Positions 38,293 to 47,266 of a stretch of 64,000 bases of DNA are shown here, piece after piece (position 1 is the stretch's first letter; each line of letters starts with the position of its first letter). Origin of the DNA: Belliella calami (lineage in GTDB: Bacteria; Bacteroidota; Bacteroidia; Cytophagales; Cyclobacteriaceae); contig NZ_JAKZGS010000015.1 in NCBI RefSeq assembly GCF_022549695.1, positions 1 to 64,000 on the forward strand, given 5' to 3'. Below the pieces are notes generated by a model. It ran no database searches and was not told where the DNA came from. It saw nothing but the letters and a program-made list of their open reading frames with translations. The position numbers were made by a program, and so were the translations under genes.

Positions 38293-38961
38293 ATGGCTCA
38301 GATTTTTGTTGGTTTAATGGCAGAAGGAACAACCGATCATCGTTTTTTTGAGCCAATAGTTGAAAAAGTATTTACTCAAATTGTATTTGGAGGTAGAGGT
38401 CAAATTGACATAGATCTGAAAGTAATACAATGTGATAAAGGTGGTAGTTTTATTGATTTTGTAAATAATGCTTCTAAGTTTGGTCATAAACAACTTGGTA
38501 TAAACATTCTAGTCATACATACAGATGCAGATGATGATTCTTCCGAAGATGCCTATAGAAACAGGATTCAACCTGCCTTAAATTTTATACAAAATCAATC
38601 TGATGATACACATTGTAAAAATTTAGCAGCCTTAGTGCCTGTACATATGACTGAGTCTTGGATGTTAGCGGATAAAGGTTTGCTGATAAAGCAAATTGGT
38701 ACTAAGAAATCAGAATCTGAACTTGGAATAAATGGGGACCCCGAAAGCTTTAGAAATCCAAAAATTAGAATTGAAGAGGCGATTAGAATTGGGAGAGCTG
38801 AATTTCCGAAGAAATTAAGAAATTCATTGAAAATTTCTGATTTATATTCTTATTTAGGTCAAGCAATAGACATTGAAAACTTAAGAAAATATAAATCTTT
38901 TTTAGATTTTGAAGGGAATATTAAAAAAGTTCTATTTGATCTAAACCTCCTGCGAGAATAG
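38293..38961 (+). CDS. DUF4276 family protein (TOPRIM-like)
   Basis: 222 residues. The fold-defining acidic residues of a TOPRIM-like site are visible: Glu11 in LMAEGTTDHRFFEP, Asp78 and Asp80 in VIHTDADDDS, and Glu121 in MTESWMLAD. DUF4276 proteins are commonly found next to AAA ATPases of the kind encoded just upstream (two-base gap). By analogy with OLD and PARIS it may be the metal-dependent nuclease or a toxic effector kept in check by the ATPase; this is not shown by sequence. Confidence 0.8.
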   Translation: MAQIFVGLMAEGTTDHRFFEPIVEKVFTQIVFGGRGQIDIDLKVIQCDKGGSFIDFVNNASKFGHKQLGINILVIHTDADDDSSEDAYRNRIQPALNFIQNQSDDTHCKNLAALVPVHMTESWMLADKGLLIKQIGTKKSESELGINGDPESFRNPKIRIEEAIRIGRAEFPKKLRNSLKISDLYSYLGQAIDIENLRKYKSFLDFEGNIKKVLFDLNLLRE

Positions 38962-39075
38962 ATTTTTGCATAAAACCATATTCTTTACAAAAGATTAATA
39001 AAAAGGTTAAAATCAATTAGGAATCAATAACAGCGTACAACAACAATAATAAGTAAGATATGTGGTTAATAAACT

Positions 39076-39083
39076 TAACTTTG
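39076..39083 (+). promoter_or_regulatory. -7 promoter element of smpB (TAnnTTTG)
   Basis: TAACTTTG followed by C is an exact match to the Bacteroidota -7 consensus, placed about 50 bases upstream of the smpB start. No clear -33 TTG was found at the usual distance. Confidence 0.6.
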
Positions 39084-39132
39084 CTATGAAAGTGTAAACA
39101 TATATTTTTTGTAAAAAAACATCAAAATTAAT

Positions 39133-39597
39133 ATGAACAAAAAACTAAAGTTTGATAAAATCATCAACATCAAAAATAAGAAAGCAAGCCATGAATTTGA
39201 GTTTGTAGAGAAATTTGTTGCTGGATTGGTTTTACGAGGTACTGAAATAAAGTCAATCAGAGAAGGGAAAGTTTCTCTGACAGAGGCTTATTGCTTTTTT
39301 AGAAGTGGAGAGCTTTTTATCAGACAAATGCACATAGCACCATACATTATGGCCGCAAGCTATAATCACGATGCAGTAAGAGAGCGTAAACTTTTGCTTA
39401 GCAAAAAAGAACTTGATAAATTAGAAACCAAATTTGCGGAGAAAGGACTTTCTATAATTCCTGTTCGTATATTTATCAACGACAAGGGTTTAGCAAAAAT
39501 GGAAATTGCTTTGGGTAGAGGTAAAAAACTTCATGACAAAAGGCAAGACATCAAAGAAAAAGACCTTAAAAGAGAACTTAGTAAACTGGCTTATTAA
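39133..39597 (+). CDS. smpB: SsrA-binding protein
   Basis: 154 residues, the usual length. Typical motifs are NKKASHEFEFVEKFVAGLVLRGTEIKSIREGKVSL, EAYCFFRSGELFIRQMHIAPY and the basic tail GKKLHDKRQDIKEKDLKRE. SmpB binds tmRNA and delivers it to stalled ribosomes in trans-translation. A good promoter -7 element lies in front. No tmRNA gene was recognised in the window. Confidence 0.97.
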   Translation: MNKKLKFDKIINIKNKKASHEFEFVEKFVAGLVLRGTEIKSIREGKVSLTEAYCFFRSGELFIRQMHIAPYIMAASYNHDAVRERKLLLSKKELDKLETKFAEKGLSIIPVRIFINDKGLAKMEIALGRGKKLHDKRQDIKEKDLKRELSKLAY

Positions 39598-39650
39598 ACA
39601 TTTCAATCCTACAATATGTTTTTTAGTCAGTTTAGAATAATTGACTGATT

Positions 39651-40157
39651 ATGGAAAAGCGTGTTTTGGTATTGAATTTAGACCATTCTCCAGTAGCGGT
39701 AGTCACGGCTCAAAAAGCCATGACACTTATTTTTTTGGAAAAAGTCAGTAGTCTGTCTTTTTATAATTCCTATTCTATCCGGACTGTAGATCGTGTTTTT
39801 CGCTATCCGGCAGTGATTAGGCTAAATGAATACAAAAACATCCCATTCAAAGGCGTCTTGTTGAATAGAAACAATCTTTTCAAACGTGATGGGGGAGAAT
39901 GCCAATACTGCGGATCAAAAAAGAACCTAACCATAGATCACGTCGTGCCTCGATCCAAAGGAGGAAAAACAAATTGGTCTAATCTTATCACAGCTTGTCA
40001 TAGATGTAATGTGGTGAAAGGTGACAAAACTCCCGAACAAACAGGCTTGGTATTAAGGACGCAACCTTTCAAACCAAGCTTGTCTTTTTTTTTGGCAGAG
40101 TATGCGGAAAGAAAAGCCGAAGAATGGCTCCCTTTTTTGGGAGTAAAAGCATTTTGA
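39651..40157 (+). CDS. HNH endonuclease-domain protein
   Basis: 168 residues. The N-terminal ~75 residues (VLVLNLDHSPVAVVTAQKA) belong to a widespread family of small HNH proteins, and the HNH core is at about 80-125: zinc cysteines Cys84, Cys87, Cys116 and Cys119, the catalytic DHVVPRSKGG with His97, and Asn111. Such proteins occur as chromosomal single genes in many Bacteroidota; the substrate is unknown and they are not necessarily defence genes. It lies 53 bases after smpB and 52 before the histidine kinase. Confidence 0.88.
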   Translation: MEKRVLVLNLDHSPVAVVTAQKAMTLIFLEKVSSLSFYNSYSIRTVDRVFRYPAVIRLNEYKNIPFKGVLLNRNNLFKRDGGECQYCGSKKNLTIDHVVPRSKGGKTNWSNLITACHRCNVVKGDKTPEQTGLVLRTQPFKPSLSFFLAEYAERKAEEWLPFLGVKAF

Positions 40158-40209
40158 TCGACCTGTTTGGAATGGTTGTTGACTTCAAAACAAGAAAAAA
40201 ATCAAAGCC

Positions 40210-42702
40210 TTGTTCAAAAATTCAGATATTTTCCAATTAAGCTCTAAAGTAGTCTTAGGTTTTGTCTTAGCTACTTTTTTGGTTCTAAGTGTCAGTGTGG
40301 TTACTTATATCAGTATCAGAAACCTCCTACAGACAGTAGAGGATCTTTCCGAGCCAAACGAAAAGTTAAGACAACTCAACGGGTTGATGGCCGATGTTTA
40401 TTTGTTGGACATGTCCAAAGCCAACAGGACTTCTGACAAGGACTCAATTTTTAATGAAGCATATGAAAGGTTGGTCAAGCGCGTTGCTTGGCTCAAAGAG
40501 TCCGCTGATGATGAATCTGAAGTGGAAAGTTTTGAAAATATAAATATCAATATTCAAGAATTACTCGTTTCTTATGCAGGACTTGAAGAAGTAAGGTATA
40601 GACTTACAAATAGAAATTTTAGCGAAGAAGCACTCAGACGCATAGAAATTAAGCTTCAAAGAAAGGAGGAGTCTTCAAAAATGGATTTTTTTGATAAAAT
40701 AAAGAGAAGGGATTTGTTTCAGCCTGATGATGATTCTAAGGAAGGTGAGAAGGACATTTTTAGATTCGAAAAAAGTGACGAATTGTCTCAGCTTGTAGAA
40801 GAAATGGAAGCTTTAAACCAATCCAAGAAAGAAGCTGGTAAGTCTGAGGAAACAGAATCAGATTCTATTTTGGTGGCATTAAAAAAACTGATGACCGATC
40901 TGTATAAAGATGAACAGCAGCTTAGAGATAATTTTGTCAATTTAGAAGCAAACCTACAGGCAAAAAATGCAGAGGTTTTTTCAGAAATTCAGAATCTTAT
41001 CAGCAACATACAAATGAACCTCCTTGTAGAGTCGAGGTCTCAAAATGAATCTGCCTACAATTTGACATATACAGTATCCATTGTCTTGGGAGGGCTGGTG
41101 TTTTTGGGGGTGATTGGTTCTCTTGGGTTTGTTTTTAGTATTTTGAAAGAGGTAAAAAAAGCAAATACCTACAACGAGAAACTTGAGGAAGCCAAAATGT
41201 ATTCAGAAAACCTAGCAAAGGCAAAGCAGGATTTTTTGGCTAATATGAGTCATGAAATCAGAAATCCACTTCATGCTATACAAGGTTTCCAGAATGAATT
41301 AGAAAAATCTAATTTAAATAGTGATCAGAAAGATTTCGTTAAGATGATAGGCTTTGCATCCAAAACATTGATGGGGGTTGTCAATGATATTTTGGACTTT
41401 TCCAAATTGGAAGCCGGTAAAATCGAAATTGAGAGCAAAGCATTTGATGGTATAAAATTGTTTTTGGCAATCAAAAATTTCTTTAGTTTCAAAGCCGAGG
41501 AAAAAGTAATAGGTTTCAATTGGAAAATTGATCTTCCCAAAGACAAATGGATTGTGGGTGATGAACTCAGAATCAATCAGATTTTAAACAATTTAATCTC
41601 AAATGCAATCAAATTCACCGCAGAAGGAGAGGTAAATGTATATCTGAGCATTTATAATGAACAGCTTTCTATCACAGTCCAAGACACAGGTATAGGGATG
41701 GGAGAGGAGCAGATTGATAATGTGTTTAATGAATTCAATCAAGGGGATTCCTCGATTACACGGAGATTTGGAGGAACTGGACTGGGGCTTTCCATAGTAA
41801 AAAGGTTGGTGGACCTCCAATCAGGTGAAATCAAGATAGAGAGCGAACTACAAAAAGGAACAAGAATTGAAATTCTGTTGCCTATTCAATTGGAAGAAGT
41901 ATCTAAAATAGAATTACCTGAAGAGTCAAATCAAAAATATTCTCTCCAAGGGGTAAAGATATTAGTGGTGGATGATGATAAAATTGGATTGAAGTTGATC
42001 AAGCTGATTTTGGAAGGCAATGGGGCCGAAGTCCTAGTGTACAATGGTGGTGTAGAATTTAGGGATAATTATAAGTCCTGGCCTTTCGATTTGGCTTTTA
42101 TAGATATACAGATGCCAGAAGTCAGTGGGGTACAAGTTTTGGATTTGATCAAAAACAGATTCAAAAACAATCATTCCAAAGTATTGGCAATGACTGCAAA
42201 CGTATTTGCCAACGAACAGGAAAAGCTTATCCAATCGGGTTTTGATGCAATTCTGCTGAAGCCATTTGATGAGGATAAAATCATAGATGTGGTAGGGGAG
42301 TTTTTGCAGCTCGAAAAAACGGATATTAAAAAGACAAGTCAAACTTTTGACAACCAACCTGCTGTAACAATCGATTTGACTGATTTGAAAAGGTTTTGCA
42401 TGGGCGATGAAGAGTTGCTTGCTGAGGTGATTTCGGATTATCTGGAAAGTACAGAAAAGGATGTCGAAAACTTGAATTTAGCCTGTAAGAGCAATGATTA
42501 TTCGCAAATCAGGGAAATAACCCACCAGCTATCGAGCAGGCTTGGACAAATAAAAGTTGAAGCTTCGGGTCTAGCAAAAGATATCGAGGTAGGTATCAAA
42601 GATGGGGATTTGGAAAATGTAATTGAGAAAGTAGAGCAACTAATTCCACAGATCCGATTGGTTTTGACAAAATTGAAAGCATATCTGGAAACTTCTGGTT
42701 GA
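40210..42702 (+). CDS. Hybrid histidine kinase with receiver and HPt domain
   Basis: 830 residues in order: transmembrane helix ~12-34, a mostly helical extracytoplasmic or coiled region to ~285 with an acidic Lys/Glu insert, transmembrane helix ~287-312, HisKA with His348 in SHEIRNPLHAI, HATPase with the N box NQILNNLISNAIKFT, G1 DTGIGM and G2 GTGLGLS, receiver with DDD at 588-590 and phosphoacceptor Asp632, and HPt with His772 in THQLSS. A full phosphorelay is encoded in one chain. The start is TTG 40210; no ATG is in frame after the upstream stop codon. It ends one base from the stop codon of the convergent sigma-54 regulator gene, a likely partner. Confidence 0.88.
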   Translation: MFKNSDIFQLSSKVVLGFVLATFLVLSVSVVTYISIRNLLQTVEDLSEPNEKLRQLNGLMADVYLLDMSKANRTSDKDSIFNEAYERLVKRVAWLKESADDESEVESFENININIQELLVSYAGLEEVRYRLTNRNFSEEALRRIEIKLQRKEESSKMDFFDKIKRRDLFQPDDDSKEGEKDIFRFEKSDELSQLVEEMEALNQSKKEAGKSEETESDSILVALKKLMTDLYKDEQQLRDNFVNLEANLQAKNAEVFSEIQNLISNIQMNLLVESRSQNESAYNLTYTVSIVLGGLVFLGVIGSLGFVFSILKEVKKANTYNEKLEEAKMYSENLAKAKQDFLANMSHEIRNPLHAIQGFQNELEKSNLNSDQKDFVKMIGFASKTLMGVVNDILDFSKLEAGKIEIESKAFDGIKLFLAIKNFFSFKAEEKVIGFNWKIDLPKDKWIVGDELRINQILNNLISNAIKFTAEGEVNVYLSIYNEQLSITVQDTGIGMGEEQIDNVFNEFNQGDSSITRRFGGTGLGLSIVKRLVDLQSGEIKIESELQKGTRIEILLPIQLEEVSKIELPEESNQKYSLQGVKILVVDDDKIGLKLIKLILEGNGAEVLVYNGGVEFRDNYKSWPFDLAFIDIQMPEVSGVQVLDLIKNRFKNNHSKVLAMTANVFANEQEKLIQSGFDAILLKPFDEDKIIDVVGEFLQLEKTDIKKTSQTFDNQPAVTIDLTDLKRFCMGDEELLAEVISDYLESTEKDVENLNLACKSNDYSQIREITHQLSSRLGQIKVEASGLAKDIEVGIKDGDLENVIEKVEQLIPQIRLVLTKLKAYLETSG

Positions 42703-42703
42703 T

Positions 42704-44050
42704 TTATTCCAATCCGTATTTATTGATTTTATTATAAAGGGTTTTTCTATCAATCCCAAGCATTTTGGCGGCTTTAGATTTGTTGTATTTGACTTCCATC
42801 AAAGTTTTTTCTATCAATTCGCTTTCTTTAGATGCAATATCTACTTTGTTTTCGATTTCAATTTCTTCTTTGATTTCGACCGTTTTTTCGGAATTTTTCA
42901 GTTCTTCTGGAATGACGTCAGATTGAATTGTATCAGTTTGGGTCAATAAAACTGCCCTTCTGATTATATTTTTCATCTCTCTCAGATTGCCAGGCCAAGC
43001 ATATTGGTTGAAAATAGCTTCGACTTCATTCGAAAAACCCAGTATGTTTTTGTTTAATTTGAGATTGCTGCCATGTAAAAACTGATTTGCAAAGACCATC
43101 AGATCTTCTTTTCGGTCTCGAAGGGGTAGTGCTGTCAATGAGAATTCATTCAACCTGTGGTACAAATCTTCTCTGAATTTCCCTTCACTTGATTGATCTA
43201 TCAGTGCTTCATTGGTAGCAGCAATGATTCTTACATCTATCTCTATTTCCTGAGTTCCGCCTATTCGCCTTATTTTCCGCTCTTGTATCGCACGCAATAG
43301 TTTTATTTGGATATCATATTCCAAGTTCCCAATTTCGTCCAAAAAAACAGTCCCACCTTTCGCCGTTTCAAAGTGACCAACTCTACTATCAGAGGCTCCA
43401 GTAAATGCTCCTTTTACATGGCCAAACAATTCGCTTCCAGCCAACTCTTTTGACAAGGCTCCACAATCTATGGCTATAAATGGATGGTCGCTTCTATTTG
43501 ATTTTTGGTGAATCCTCTTGGAAATAAACTCCTTCCCAGTACCAGTCTCACCGAGTACGATTACACTTAATTCTGTAGGCGCTACCAGGTTGATATGTTG
43601 TTCGATTTTCTTTGCATCATGGCTATTTCCAATAATGTATTCATCGATGCCTATTGTTTTTGTAGATTTGTCTTGAAGTGATACTGTATTTTCATTGGTC
43701 AAGGCCTCTCTGACTGTTACAAGTAATTCATCTGGGTTGATTGGTTTGGTGATGTATTCAAAAGCCCCCATTTTCATGGCTTTTACTGCGATCCTTATAT
43801 CCGAATAGTTTGTGATTAAGATTACCTCTGAATCTTTGTTTTTTTCTTTCACTTTCTTGAGGACTTGAAGACCAGTCCCATCAGGTAATCTAAAATCAGT
43901 GATGACAAGATGGACGTCATTACTTTTTAAATTATAATCGACATCATTGAGTTTTGTACAAGTAAAAACCTTAAAATCATTTTTCTCCAAAAAATTTTGA
44001 ATAATTCTAGAATACGTCAGGTCGTCTTCGACAAGTAATATGTTTTTCAT
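42704..44050 (-). CDS. NtrC-type sigma-54-dependent response regulator
   Basis: 448 residues. Receiver domain 1-115 with phosphoacceptor Asp52 (VITDFRLPDGTG); central AAA+ domain with Walker A GETGTGKE at 167-174, the sigma-54 contact loop GAFTGA at 214-219 and Walker B VFLDEIG; C-terminal Fis-type HTH (SKAAKMLGIDRKTLYNKI). It should activate sigma-54 promoters when phosphorylated. It is convergent with and abuts the hybrid kinase gene. Its receiver, including the KPINPDELL end, resembles the stand-alone receiver at 46910. Confidence 0.95.
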   Translation of the reverse strand: MKNILLVEDDLTYSRIIQNFLEKNDFKVFTCTKLNDVDYNLKSNDVHLVITDFRLPDGTGLQVLKKVKEKNKDSEVILITNYSDIRIAVKAMKMGAFEYITKPINPDELLVTVREALTNENTVSLQDKSTKTIGIDEYIIGNSHDAKKIEQHINLVAPTELSVIVLGETGTGKEFISKRIHQKSNRSDHPFIAIDCGALSKELAGSELFGHVKGAFTGASDSRVGHFETAKGGTVFLDEIGNLEYDIQIKLLRAIQERKIRRIGGTQEIEIDVRIIAATNEALIDQSSEGKFREDLYHRLNEFSLTALPLRDRKEDLMVFANQFLHGSNLKLNKNILGFSNEVEAIFNQYAWPGNLREMKNIIRRAVLLTQTDTIQSDVIPEELKNSEKTVEIKEEIEIENKVDIASKESELIEKTLMEVKYNKSKAAKMLGIDRKTLYNKINKYGLE

Positions 44051-44089
44051 CTAAAAGCGCTAAATTATCCCACAAGCTAACAAAAAATA

Positions 44090-44114
44090 AAGGTATTGGA
44101 AAATCCAATACCTT
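44090..44114 (-). terminator. Intrinsic terminator, minus strand
   Basis: A 10-bp stem (44090-44099 with 44105-44114) with an AAAAT loop is followed, reading leftward, by a T run (the A run at 44082-44087). It ends the small exported protein gene before the sigma-54 regulator gene. A second hairpin (44121-44129 with 44134-44142) overlaps the stop codon. Confidence 0.72.
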
Positions 44115-44141
44115 ATTTTGATATCAATTGTTAAATTGATA

Positions 44142-44477
44142 TTATCTGCTGGTGGTTTCTTTAATCTCTTTGCCATTGGCATCATATTTCTTTACCCATT
44201 CTTCGCCAGCTTTATCAAATTTCACTTTATAGTAGATGGCGCCTTCCTTATCAGTGTTTTGCCATGCTTCAGTGATTGTGAGATTAGCTGTCTCAGTATC
44301 TTCAGCGATTGTTTCCTTTACAAGCACAGGAAGATTTTCTGGATCAACTTTTACTTTCTCTTTTTCTTGAACAGTGATCTGAATTGCTTCTTTTTCAGCT
44401 AGGCTAGTGTTTGCAAACACTGGTGCTGATGCCATTCCCAAGAATAGTAATGCGGGGATAATAAATTGAGTTTTCAT
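44142..44477 (-). CDS. Small exported protein, PepSY-like
   Basis: 111 residues with a signal peptide (about 4-22, SAPVFA/NTS). The mature part resembles the small PepSY-like/BLIP-type proteins of Bacteroidota: LPVLVKETIAEDTETANLTITEAWQ then YYKVKFDKAGEEWVKKYDANGKEI. Periplasmic or secreted. Its gene is followed by a terminator and precedes the sigma-54 regulator on the same strand by 91 bases. Family-level assignment only; function unknown. Confidence 0.7.
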   Translation of the reverse strand: MKTQFIIPALLFLGMASAPVFANTSLAEKEAIQITVQEKEKVKVDPENLPVLVKETIAEDTETANLTITEAWQNTDKEGAIYYKVKFDKAGEEWVKKYDANGKEIKETTSR

Positions 44478-44945
44478 TGTTTTGTTGGTTTAGTTAAAAT
44501 ATAATTTTTGGTTAAAATCAATGATCAGGGACTATAGAATCTACTTTCAAGTTCATTAGAATAGAATGTATCTATTGAATACAAGTTATTATCGAATTTC
44601 TTTTTTTGATAAGTGCTAAAACTTGCAATGATTATCAAAAGAAACTGAATAAATAAAGCTGATATCGTAATTATCCTTTTCATTTGATAATACATTATGA
44701 AAAGACAATGCCAATTACAAAAAAGGCTTTAAATGTTATTTTATATCATTATTCAAATTTGAAGTGTGGAAAAATTCCCCATATTGTACATGAGGTTTTT
44801 CACAAATTGGGTATGATTATTTTATTCAGAAGGCGAACTTTGAGCAAGAAAAAATCATTGATTAGATTACAAGATGAAATTGCTTCTTTATTCTTCCAAA
44901 AAAGAGCTAACTTTGCGAACTCAAATATAACTTTCGCCCAATCCA
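44478..44945. other. Divergent intergenic region, 468 bp
   Basis: No supported gene; an 89-codon open frame on the plus strand overlaps the next gene's start and has no family features. A 9-bp inverted repeat is at 44604-44612/44632-44640. The PurF-like gene promoter candidate is at 44908-44915. Confidence 0.55.
44908..44915 (+). promoter_or_regulatory. -7 promoter element of the PurF-like gene (TAnnTTTG)
   Basis: TAACTTTG followed by C, an exact match to the consensus, is about 30 bases upstream of the start codon. A TTG at 44880-44882 lies 25 bases before it, close to the expected -33 position. The 5' leader would be short. Confidence 0.6.
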
Positions 44946-46829
44946 ATGAGTGATCAGATCAAACATGAATGTGGGATAGCCTTAATTAGGCTTCGAAAAC
45001 CCCTTCAATATTATATTGATAAGTACGGCTCTCCTGCTTATGTTACCAATCGTCTTTATGTCTTGATGCAAAAGCAGATCAATAGAGGACAGGATGGTGC
45101 AGGAATAGCCAATATAAAAATAGATACAAAACCAGGTACTAGATACATTAGCAGGTATAGGTCTATTGAGCCCCAAGCAGTGAATTTTATTTTTGACAAA
45201 ATTCAAAAAAAATACAAAAAAGCAAGAAAGCTTGGTGGTGAGCAAGCGTTGTATGATGCCAATTGGCTCAAAGACAATGTTGCATTCACAGGTGAGGTTT
45301 GGTTAGGCCATCTTAGATATGGTACCCATGGTGAGAATAGCATTGAAACTTGCCATCCATTTTTGAAGCAGAATAATTGGCGTAGTAGAAACCTTGTCAT
45401 GGCTGGAAACTTCAACATGACTAACGTGGAGGAATTGTTCAGTCGATTGGTAGAGTTAGGTCAGCATCCCAAAGAGAAGACCGATACCGTCACAGTGATG
45501 GAGAAAATCGGACATTTCCTCGATGAAGAAAATCAAAGGATTTTTGATAAATACAAGCAAGAGTACACCAATGAGCAAATCACAGCTGTGATTGAAGATG
45601 AGTTGGATGTAGCTAGGATTTTGAGAAGATCTTGTAGGGATTTTGATGGGGGCTATGCTATGGCTGGACTCATCGGAAATGGCTCTAGTTTCGTCGTGAG
45701 AGATCCAACTGGGATTAGGCCGGCTTATTACTATGCTGATGATGAGATCGTTGTGGTGGCTTCAGAAAAGCCAGCGATCAAATCGGCTTTTGATGTGGAT
45801 TACAAAGAAATCAAGGAAATCAAGCCAGGTTGTGCGCTTGTGATCAACAAAGATGGGAGTTTTGGTGAGCATGAAATCATGCCTGCACGGGAGAAAAAAT
45901 CCTGTTCTTTTGAAAGGATCTATTTTTCTAGGGGGACTGACCCTGATATTTATAGAGAAAGAAAGCAGCTAGGCAAAGCATTGATTCCCCAAATATTAAA
46001 GGCTATTGACTTTGATCTCAAAAATACAGTTTTTTCATATATACCAAATACCGCTGAGACCGCATTTTTGGGAATGATCGAAGGACTCGAAGATTATTTG
46101 AGTTCAAAAAGGAAAGAAGTCTTGTTAGAAGGAAAACCTCATCTGGAGGATTTGGAAGAGTTGTTGCACTTCAGACCAAGAGTAGAAAAGCTGGTAAGCA
46201 AGGATGTTAAACTGAGGACATTTATCACCAATGATTCTGATAGGGATGCGATGGTTGCCAATGTTTATGACACGACTTACGAAGTGGTCAGATCTGGGAT
46301 AGATACGCTGGTTGTCATTGATGACAGTATTGTCAGGGGAACTACTCTTGAGAAAAGTATCTTGACTACATTGGACAAATTGAATCCTAAGAGAATTGTC
46401 ATCGTTTCGTCCGCACCACAAATTAGATTCCCAGATTGCTATGGAATTGACATGTCAAAAATGAAAGATTTCATTGCTTTCAGAGCTACAATGGAATTGC
46501 TTAGAGAAAAGGGCAAGTCGAGCTTGGTAAATGATATTTACGAAAATGCAAAGGCTGGGAATGTATTGGAGGTGAACTATGCAAAAGGATTGTATGAGCC
46601 ATTCACAGATCAGGAGATTTCTGATAAAGTGGCCGAAATCATTACCTCTGATAATATCAAAGCAGAAGTAAAAGTCATCTATCAAACTGTAGAAAATTTA
46701 CACAAAGCTTGTCCAGATCATCTAGGAGATTGGTATTTTACGGGAGATTTCCCAACACCTGGAGGCATGCGCGTTGTGAATAGAGCATTTGTCAATTATA
46801 TAGAAGGAAAAGTCGAAAGGGCTTATTGA
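44946..46829 (+). CDS. Amidophosphoribosyltransferase-like (long PurF-type) protein
   Basis: 627 residues. The glutaminase nucleophile is Cys9 (HECGIALIR), followed by NRGQDGAGIANI, WLGHLRYGTHG, the glutamine-binding GNFNMTN, and RDPTGIRPAYYY. The phosphoribosyltransferase half has RIYFSRGTDPDIYRERKQLG and the PRPP loop VVIDDSIVRGTTLEKS. Canonical PurF is about 470-510 residues; the extra ~120 residues are spread as insertions, one around 370-420 (DYLSSKRKEVLLEGKPHLEDLEELL). Long forms occur in Bacteroidota. It may be the PurF of purine synthesis or a paralogue; the rest of the pathway is not in the window, so no symbol is given. Confidence 0.87.
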   Translation: MSDQIKHECGIALIRLRKPLQYYIDKYGSPAYVTNRLYVLMQKQINRGQDGAGIANIKIDTKPGTRYISRYRSIEPQAVNFIFDKIQKKYKKARKLGGEQALYDANWLKDNVAFTGEVWLGHLRYGTHGENSIETCHPFLKQNNWRSRNLVMAGNFNMTNVEELFSRLVELGQHPKEKTDTVTVMEKIGHFLDEENQRIFDKYKQEYTNEQITAVIEDELDVARILRRSCRDFDGGYAMAGLIGNGSSFVVRDPTGIRPAYYYADDEIVVVASEKPAIKSAFDVDYKEIKEIKPGCALVINKDGSFGEHEIMPAREKKSCSFERIYFSRGTDPDIYRERKQLGKALIPQILKAIDFDLKNTVFSYIPNTAETAFLGMIEGLEDYLSSKRKEVLLEGKPHLEDLEELLHFRPRVEKLVSKDVKLRTFITNDSDRDAMVANVYDTTYEVVRSGIDTLVVIDDSIVRGTTLEKSILTTLDKLNPKRIVIVSSAPQIRFPDCYGIDMSKMKDFIAFRATMELLREKGKSSLVNDIYENAKAGNVLEVNYAKGLYEPFTDQEISDKVAEIITSDNIKAEVKVIYQTVENLHKACPDHLGDWYFTGDFPTPGGMRVVNRAFVNYIEGKVERAY

Positions 46830-46836
46830 TAAAATT

Positions 46837-46873
46837 AAAAAAAGAGAAGCAAATTCAGCTTCTCTTTTTTTTT
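46837..46873 (+). terminator. Strong intrinsic terminator
   Basis: A 14-bp stem (46837-46850 with 46858-46871) with a 7-base loop and a run of more than ten T starts seven bases after the stop codon of the PurF-like gene. The A-rich left arm would allow partial function for the convergent minus-strand operon. Confidence 0.88.
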
Positions 46874-46909
46874 TTGATAGTTGTTTGAAGCTCTCAAAGA
46901 TATCTCCAT

Positions 46910-47266
46910 TTATCTCAATCCATTGATGACACTTAGAAGATCATCTGGATTGATTGGTTTGGATACAAATGCATCAGCACCTTTGTCGATGGCTTTCGTT
47001 GCGATATCCTCATCTCCATATCTGGTAATCAAGACTATTTTTGATTCTTGGTTTTTGGATTTTAATTTTTCCAAAATATCTATACCATTCATGTCAGGAA
47101 GCCTGTAATCAAGAATAGCAAATCCAAAATCATTCAATTCCATCAATTCTAATGCATCACGACCATTCTGAGCATCCATGACTTGGAAATTGTTTTTGGA
47201 TAAGAAACGGGTGAGAAGTTTACAAAAGACAACATCATCTTCGACAATTAATATTTTATTACTCAT
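46910..47266 (-). CDS. Stand-alone response regulator receiver
   Basis: 118 residues, a receiver only. The acidic pair is EDD at 9-11, the phosphoacceptor is an Asp in FAILDYRLPD near 53, Thr in VLITRYGDE near 80 and Lys in SKPINPDDLL near 104. No output domain. Its start codon overlaps the stop of the ATP-grasp gene by four bases, which implies translational coupling. The C-terminal half is unusually close to the receiver of the sigma-54 regulator at 42704. It likely controls, or is controlled with, the ATP-grasp enzyme; partner kinase unknown. Confidence 0.9.
   Translation of the reverse strand: MSNKILIVEDDVVFCKLLTRFLSKNNFQVMDAQNGRDALELMELNDFGFAILDYRLPDMNGIDILEKLKSKNQESKIVLITRYGDEDIATKAIDKGADAFVSKPINPDDLLSVINGLR

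Noticed and set aside
39651-40157. HNH protein as part of a restriction or Septu-like defence system with the AAA module
   Set aside because: smpB lies between them, and this HNH type is a common chromosomal single gene; no coupling to the AAA/DUF4276 pair.
44684-44953. 89-codon plus-strand frame before the PurF-like gene
   Set aside because: It overlaps the real start codon, contains the promoter -7 element, and its predicted protein has no family features.
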